A stretch of 64,000 nucleotides of DNA from Siphonodentalium dalli (lineage: Eukaryota > Mollusca > Scaphopoda > Gadilida > Siphonodentaliidae), in NCBI GenBank assembly GCA_032622095.1, contig CP136066.1, positions 90,791,319 to 90,855,318 on the forward strand, written 5' to 3'. Shown in pieces: positions 49,801 through 58,800 of this stretch. A model generated the notes under the pieces. That model was not told where the DNA came from, made no database searches, and saw nothing but the letters and a program-made list of their open reading frames with translations. The number at the start of each line of letters is the position of its first letter. Within the stretch, counting starts at the first letter, position 1. The position numbers and the translations under genes are program-made.

Positions 49801-52800
49801 GAGTACATGTACTTACTGAGTCAAGATCATAGGCGAAGTCACCTGTGAAAGAGAAAGAGTATGAACAATATACAGGGATTTTTCAAACCTTTGCATTGAG
49901 AAAATAAAAATTTGTGCAATAGAAGCACATAATTTGGGAATTTCTCTGAGTGAGAGAGAATATAGGAATAGAGATTATCATTGTGTAAATTTGAAATCAA
50001 ACAGTTGGAACATATTTCTTTATATAATAGACTGTTTTATACTTTTGTATACAAATGGATCATAAGGACTTGACAAATATATTTGTAACATCAAAGGGAA
50101 AATCGAATATCTTTATTCACAAACCAAGAGAGATTTTGTGAATTGGGATTTTTAGGGTCAGACTATTTCCCATTACCCCTGTCATTGTCCCAATGCATCC
50201 ATGATATATAATTGATAATCTATCATCTCATCCTTTATTCAGCAACCACTTAAAGCTCCAAAAATACACCTAATAATATTTGCTTTCGAATATATACCTG
50301 GCATAGAAATACACGATGTACCGTACAGTCCCTAAATAATCAACTCCTTAACCACAGCAGAATTATGGGTAACTTTTCAGGATTTAGTCGGAAATATGGC
50401 TTGTTGCCATTCATCATTCATGATGATTGGCAACAAGTCATATTTCCGACTAAATCCTGAAAAGTTACCCATAATTCTGCTGTGGTTAAGGAGTCGATTA
50501 TTTAGGGCATTACTGTAGGTCGATAAATTTCTGAAATACCTTTCTATGAACATTATATGTCCCAGAAAGACAAATTGAAGTCATAAAAAAAACAACTTCA
50601 AACATGATAATTGGTCTCCGAGCCATTTGTATTCATTGAAATTCTGGACTCGGAAATGGAATAAAGCATGAATGTCTGGAAAGCCTATACATGATATATT
50701 GTGTCATCCATAACTTGAAAATATTTTACCATCATGCATTACTTTCTCTGCATTTTAATCATAAAAATTATGTAGCATTATAAAAGGTTCAAAGCGACGA
50801 CTTGTCACTGGGAAATATAGCTCTACCGGCAAGTAATTTTGTTTCTATTTTTTGTTTACAAATTGGACAGGAAATGTTACTATTTTAGAACATTAAAATT
50901 TTATTTTAAATCTATCTTTTTAACCCTTTACCCAACAAACCGGCCAAATAAAGCTTCAACAGCCTATAATATCTTCGGTCTGTCTCAATAGAACCATACA
51001 AATATGGATATCATTGGAACCGGCTCCTTGACCACATTGTGATAGTTACAGTTATGCCCTGTGCCAATGCATTCTCTTATATATGCGAGTCGACCATAGG
51101 TCGCCTCGCATATATAAGAGAATGCATTGGCCTAAAAAAAATCTTTTTTTAACACTTTTTACCATTTGTTCTTACATTCTTTAACAATTTTATAATTTTT
51201 AATGTGTTAAGCCAATGCATTCTCTTATATATGCGAGGCGACCTATGGTCGACTCGCATATATAAGAGAATGCATTGGCACAGGGCCGTTCTGTTGGGTA
51301 AAGGGTTAAGTGAAATCTGTGTATCTTCAAATGTTTCTCAGGATTCAGGGCCCAAGATAGGGTTGGAAAACAGCGAGAAGTGACTTCTCCCTCTGCAGAT
51401 TTTAGGGAGACTTCAGCCCAAAATAGGGAGAAGTGGAGAGAGTTAAGAAAAACAAAATTTAAATAAATGCTTATTTATTTTCAAATATCGGTTTATTTAT
51501 AAATATAAATTTATAAATGACTTAATGACGTTTAATATCTGAAGAAATTAATTTTTATTGTAAATTTGAAATTTTTGGAAATGGCTTTTGATCACTGCTG
51601 TAATGTGGGTGTCCCTTAAAATAAACAATGAGGACTAATCAAGGAGTTGAAAAAGCTTGTATATTAATGAATACCAACGCTTATGGTATGATCAGTGATG
51701 ATAATTTGATTAAAGCAATAAACTTGACGAGTTGGATAGCTGTGTTACAATTGTGATTAATGCGTTCTGTAATTTCAATGTAGCATGTTATGATGCCACC
51801 TATTTTGTGGTGGAGGGACATCAGACAATGTCAGCCCTCTTAATTCAGATTGTTTGGCTTTGGCAATCAGCTATGGCAACCCTTTGCCATGACCCAGTTG
51901 GCTTCAACAAATTGCTTCGGCAATGCTAATTGCTGTAACCGATTATGAGGACTGTGATGTGGAGGGTTAAAATCTGCCTTATGAAACCACCCCTGACCCA
52001 GAGCTAACACATACCCTGCTGGACAAAACAAGTGTCCACTTAACCGCGGTGCGGTTAGCGTTGCCACCGCGGCCGAAATGCAACTACACTGCGGCTCCAC
52101 CGGCTAACAACAGTTGGGCTGCGGTGTACTTGCCATTCGGCCATGGTGTAGTTGCCGCAGTGTACGTTCATTAAACTGAAAAAAGATGATACAAACCCGA
52201 AATCTAACCACGATGTACATGCCATTCGGCCGCGTTGTAGTTGCCTTTCGGCCATGGTGTACTTGCCGCTCGGCTGCAGTGTACTTGCCGTTCGGCCGCG
52301 GTGCTCAACTGCAGTTACAAACTCTGACACCGCGACCGAACGGCAAATACACCGCGGTGCCAATGGACACTTGTTTTGTCCAGCGGGGTATAAACACAAA
52401 TCCAGACATAACTTCCCCTCCCACTGCTTTAGCTTAGAATATCAGGTCAAGGTCACCTGAATATGAACCAATTTCCAGACTGAAGGACGACTAAATATGT
52501 GATACACCTATCCAACTAAGCCACTAGGAAATAGAGACTTACCAACATGAAGTATAGCATCGTACATCCCTTTCTGTGTGTCATTGTAAATCCGTGTGAG
52601 TGACTGGGCGTTGACACTTCCCAAATCACCAAATAAGGCCATCCTCGGACTGAAAAGTGCACTGTCATTCTTAGAGATAAATCCAAAAGTCTTGCTCCAC
52701 CCAGCTGCTGATCCACATTTATATGCTGTTAAAGGAAGTTTACAAACAAAGAACATTAGGGACAAGTGCATGATTTTAGGCGGACCAAGTCTTCTTGGTC

Positions 52801-55800
52801 CACAACAGCTTGGGATACTGGTTGGGTTGATGCAGTTTTGGATGGAGTCCCATCCCGATAATCTCCAATAAGGATTTTCAATGAAAGACGTACTACATTT
52901 ACAGTTGGAGCCCTGGGCATTCATGTGAACCCCTGAATGTGGTTAATCATCTGACATGTCTGCGATTAATCTCTCTTCAAAATTATATACCGATATCATT
53001 TACTGTGACAGAACAAGACAGTCAATGACTGTGGGGTCGCTCACCAGACTGCAAAGACTGATAAGACTGGGACTCTGGAGACCACAACAGTCAGAACTTT
53101 TCATAATCACTTTAAAAGAAGTAGATATCTAAAGAGTTAAATCTAAAACAAAAAAATTGGAGTTATGTCCCTGGCCCTGCCCACATTTGACCCAGTGACC
53201 TGATTTGAACAAATCTGAACCCCAGTCACCCAAGGATCCTTCATACCAAATATGAACCCATATAGCCTGATGGTATTTGAGAAGAAGTCACTTTAAGAAT
53301 ACTATGGAGGGAAAGAGTTATGGCCCTGGCTTCGCAACTATTTCAAGTAAACTCATTTGAACAAATCTGAATGTGAGTCACCTAGGGAACATCCACACCA
53401 AATATGAAACCATTCGGTCTTATTGTTCTGAAGATGTTTAAAAGAATTACTATGGTGGGAAAGAGTTACATGTATGGCCCTGGCTTCGCAACTATTTGAC
53501 CCAGTGACCGCATTTGAACAAATCTGAATGAGAATCACCTAGGGAACATCCACACCAAATATGAACCCATTTGGTCTTATGGTTCCAGAGGAGAAGATGT
53601 TCAAATAATTGTTGTCGGACGGATGGACGGACAGACGATGGACGGACGAGGAGTGATGACTATAGCTCCGCCGGAGCACAGGTAGGGTGGCTGGTTGATA
53701 ATTAAATCTCTTATCTCCGCCCCTATTTGAACAAACGTGAATCCCCATCTATGAGATCCATTCATTTGGTAATTTCAGACATTAGATTTTAAGAGTTGAA
53801 CTGAACTGATTTTCCTAAAATGACCCCAAATCTGAAAAAATCTAAACCCCAGTCACCGAAGGACCATCCATACCAAACATAATCTAAATAGTCCAGATGG
53901 TTCTTGAGAAGAAATTGTTTTAAGAATTACTATGGAAGGAAAGAGTTATGGCCCTGACTTCTCACATATTTGACCTGATGAACTCATTTGAACAAATCTG
54001 AATGTGAGTCACCTGGGGGACATCCACACCTAAATATATAAACCCATTTGGTCTTTAATATGTATCTGGAGAAGAAAACAATTGATGGACGGATAGAGAC
54101 ATAATGACAGATGGATGGATGGGAGAACAGTCTGAAATAGAGACTGACAAATTCAATCCAATATACCCCCCAAGTTTTCTTTGCAAAATCAGGGTATAAT
54201 GAGTTCAACTGGATACTGGTGGTTAAGAACATAATATTCGAACAGACAAGCCTGAACATAGTGTCTGACATTTTCAGAATGAGGTCCCCAAAGGGTGAAT
54301 TTAATGACACAATCCTGCAATGCGGGCTAGCATTACCAAATTCACCCTCTGTGGACCTCATTCTGTGTAGGCCTCAACTGCTATGGGAGACATAGCATTA
54401 GATTGAAGTTCTCCAGTTAAAGTTGGTGATGTGCACCCATTGGGCACCTCAATTATGCATTTTATATTCACAAATTAGGGGATATAGAAACTAAACAGAA
54501 GGGCTAAAGTAAGTAAAAATGTCAATTGAAGTGCCTATATACTTCCCAGAAGATGAGGCCTAAGCAGAATGAGGACCCTGGCTAGCGTATTTGGTGATGC
54601 TAGACTGCTGTGCAGGGTAGCATAACTAAATTCACCCTCTGGGGACCTCATTCTGCAAATGCCAGATAGAAGACAAATTTAATCCAATATATACCCCCCC
54701 CCATTTTTCTTTGAATATTAGTCGTATGATTTCATCTGGATAAGTGGTGATTAAAACAATAATATGAAATGGCCAAACCTGAATTTAGTATGTCTGACAT
54801 TTGCAGAATTAGGTCCCAAAAATGTGGATTTAATGACAATATTCTGTAAGGCAGGCTAGCATCACCAAATTCATCCTCAATCTGATTAGGCCTCAATGGC
54901 CAATAAAACCAAGGAACAGATTGAAGTCCTACAGTTGAAGTTGGTGATACACACCCATTGAGCACCTCAATTATGCATTTTATCTTCTGCAAATTAGGGG
55001 GACATTGAAACTGAACAGGTGGAAAAAGTGACTAAATCAAACTGTCAATTTGATACTTAGGTTACTTCCAAGAAGATGAGGACTAAGCAGAATTAGGTCC
55101 CTGGCAGGTGTATTTGGTGATGCTAGCATGCTGTATGGAATAGCAACACTAAATTCACCATCTGGGGACCTCACTATGTAAATGTCGGACACACTATTTC
55201 CAGACTTGAAGAAATCAAAGCCATTCACAGTATCATTGAATGTCAGTCATTAAATTGCTACAGATATGTTTAGATTAGAATAATACATGTCATCTGGCCA
55301 GTTTATATAATTAATGACCTGTACCTTTACAGATATATATGCCTCTGTGGTGAGAAGACATATTAAATTGAGAGGTGATATGGCTTGGAAGGGATCTTGG
55401 TTGATGGCAGGGTTGGGCCTGGGCCATATGGGAGGGGGTGGGTGGGGGAGGGTGGAATGTTTCCATAATTTCATTAAAGAGTAAAGTTTCATAACTCTGC
55501 AGATGTTATATATAATGGTGTCACTTGTTTTCAAATTTTAAAACATGTCCCAGAAGATGAGGCCTAAGCAGAATAAGGTAATTGAGGTGTATTTGGTGAT
55601 GCTAGCCTGTTGTATGGGGTAGCAACACTAAATTCACCATCTGGGGACTTCATTCTGCAAATGTCAGACACACTATGTCCAGGCTTGGAGAAATGAACTA
55701 TTCCTTGTAGACTCTGGTAGTTGTTTAGCTAATGTCATGTCTTGTAATGACAGATGGTAAACTGGTCTGAAGCAAGCAGTATTCAGCAAGAGGATCGGGT

Positions 55801-58800
55801 GACCACACTATGATAAATTGGCTTTTTCAATAATACAGGCTAGAGTGTCCTCTTAAAAATTAATAGTGCATAGCAAAGGGGTGTGAATTATAAAGGGCCA
55901 TAACTCTGTTAAAATATATCGGATCAAACCCATATTTTAACTTGATCTGTATATAAGTGTCAAAAATTCATATACCAAATTTGGTGTTGATCAGATGAAA
56001 AATGTTTGAGTAATCCTGTCTTGGATGAATTCTATATTAAAACAAGAGTGGAAGGGGTTAAATAAACAATACCAAAATCCATACAGATGAAGAACATGCT
56101 AAGAAAAATCTAGGTAAGAAATATGAGGCTGTGATGTGTCCTAAACAAAAATTAAAGGTCAAAATGCAAAAATTAAATTTTTTGTTTTTAAAGTTATGTC
56201 CCTGGCTCTGCCCCTATTTGACCCAGTGACCCCATTTGAACAAATATGAACCCCAGTCACCCAAGGTATCTCTGTACCAAATATAAGCTAAATCGGCCAA
56301 ATATTTTTTTAGAAGAAGTCATTGTAAGAATCACTGAGTTATGGCCCTGGTTTCTTAACTAATTGACCGGGTGACCTCATTTGAACAAATCTGAACACCA
56401 GTCACCCAAGGACTCTCCATACCAAATATTAGCTAAATTGGCCCAATGGTTATGGACAAGTTGTTGTAAGAATTACTATGGAGGAATAGAGTTATGGTCC
56501 TTGTTTCGCAACTATTTGACCCAGTGACCTCATTTGAACAAATCTGAATGAGAGTCACCTAGGGAACATACACACCAAATATGAACCAATTCGGTATGAT
56601 GGTTTAAGAGGAGAAGATGTTTTTTAAAAAGTTGACGGACAGACGGACAGACGGACGGACGGACGGACGACGGACGAGGAGTGATGACTATAGCTCCACC
56701 GGAGACTTTGTCTCAGGTGAGCTAAAAAGGTCAAGTGATGATATGATCGTTTAATATATTGTTTACATATATTTTCTGATAGCGCGAAACATCGAAATTC
56801 TCTGGAAAACAAGGCTTTGTTTTTATAAATATCGTTGCTTTGACATGCATTTTTGATATCATCATACAAGCAAGACAACTCCCGCCCACAATTCTGGGTG
56901 TAAAGTCTGCTGTAGAAGAATAACGGGACAGGACTCGGTCCAAAACAGCACTAACCCAACCAATATCCCAAGCTCTTGTGGACCGATAAGGCTTGGTCCA
57001 GATTTTAGGGGAAGTAGACAAGCTGAAAAATATAAAATGAAAGATGTATTCAGGATTCCAGGCCAATTTTCATCAAACCCGTTTTACTTATATTTTTGTT
57101 CATACATTGTAATAGCTTTGATGTTTTAGAGGGACAGCAATAAACAAAATTACGGCATTAAATCAGAATGAGATTCTTGAGTAAGTATCTGTCCGTTTTA
57201 TTTTATATGTTGTTGTTGTAACTGTAGACCTGAACCCTAAATACATCATTAAAACATAATATCAGTGTACCCTATTTTAAAGACACATTATGTGCTTATT
57301 CAATTCAGTCAAACTGACAGGGTTCATGCTGCCAAATTAGTGCCAATTGTCAATGGCATAAATAATACACATTTAGCAAAAGATATTTTTATTTGGCAAA
57401 AGTTTTGGCAAGTCACTTATTATCACGGACCCTGCAAACTGATAAGTGAGTACCCAACAACTTTACCCACTGAAAGAATGTAGCATTCAACTAACAGTAC
57501 CGAAAATTCCAGTAATGGTCATTGTACAAGTTCAGCAAAATTCAGATGGGAATACCCAAGACACTCCAGCTGTGCCCTTGCTGTTTAAATCACTCGATCA
57601 AATAATATATAGAGAGTAATCAATTGGTTTCGATGACTACATGACATAATTCACGAAGGGAGTCGGGCGTGGTAATAATGTGACACAATGGTCTCTGATC
57701 AACAATTTGTTTACTGCCATAAACAGAAGTACTTTTGATTTGAATTCGTAGCAGATAACGATACATTCCGCTCCCAGAATTTCAACATAAGTTCCACAAG
57801 TTATATACGGTACAGAAATAGCATGACACCAGAATGCCCATATTGGGAAAATATGAGTTGGTGCATGCTATTTGACTGGAACTTCCTGAAATTTTGTGAG
57901 TGCCAATACATTCACTTATATATTTGAGTCTCCCACAGAAAGCCTCACATATAAAATAGAATACATGTACATGGCCTAACAATATTTACCTTGACCGTGT
58001 AAGCCAGTGAATTCTCGTATATATATATGCGAGGCTCCCTATGGGAGACTTGATACACTAGTATAAGAGAATGCACTGGCATCTGCTGGCATATGTTCTT
58101 TAATGCTGCACCAACGTATCTCCCGTCATGAAATGGGTTAAACACAAGTCACAATGACCCCAGAAAGACTGCACATCACCAGATGACCCCTCTGACCCCT
58201 CTACGTGTAACTGATAAATGCAAAACTGTTCATATATTCCTTCCCAAGATAATGTTATCACAAAAAGTAACAACCTATTCATGTTTATATATTCTCAAAA
58301 GAAAAACAAAACAAAACTGAATTGCATTGAGAGGCTTTTGTAGAACATTAACTCTTTCGCTGCCAAACGCGCATTTTTGCGAACTTCGGAGACGCTGCCA
58401 ATCGCGCATTTTTGCGAATTTGGTATGTAGTCTAATGTATAGGATATAACTCTATTCTTTCCGGCATGTTTGACAGTGTACAATGTATTTATCTGTAGTA
58501 CTGTTGCGCGCGAACAATTTAAAGCGACAATGTCCTCAAGGACATGCTATTTCTGACGTTATGGGAGTACAGTCAGAGCCGGAATATTGCGTCATTGTTG
58601 TTAGCACGTGGTTATCAGTCGAAAATGGCTGCTCGCAAAAGACTCAGGACTGAAGAAGTTATTGTTATTACCTCTATACTCTAATGATCGAGGGGCGCCT
58701 GCAGCGCATAAGATACTTATACCTATTATTTATGTGGGCAGTAGCCTCTATTGGGGCGCCTACGGCGCATAAGATACTATGGGTGGCGGGATGGGGTGGT

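Noticed and set aside
31477-50517. Regularly recurring palindromes resembling a CRISPR array
   Set aside because: Copies are 120-220 bp, irregularly spaced by kilobases and flanked by TA; this is a MITE family in an animal genome.
52055-52460. Overlapping ORFs of 80-114 codons on both strands
   Set aside because: They lie in the GC-rich 22-bp repeats of the 52011 element; GC-rich repeats give long frames by chance.
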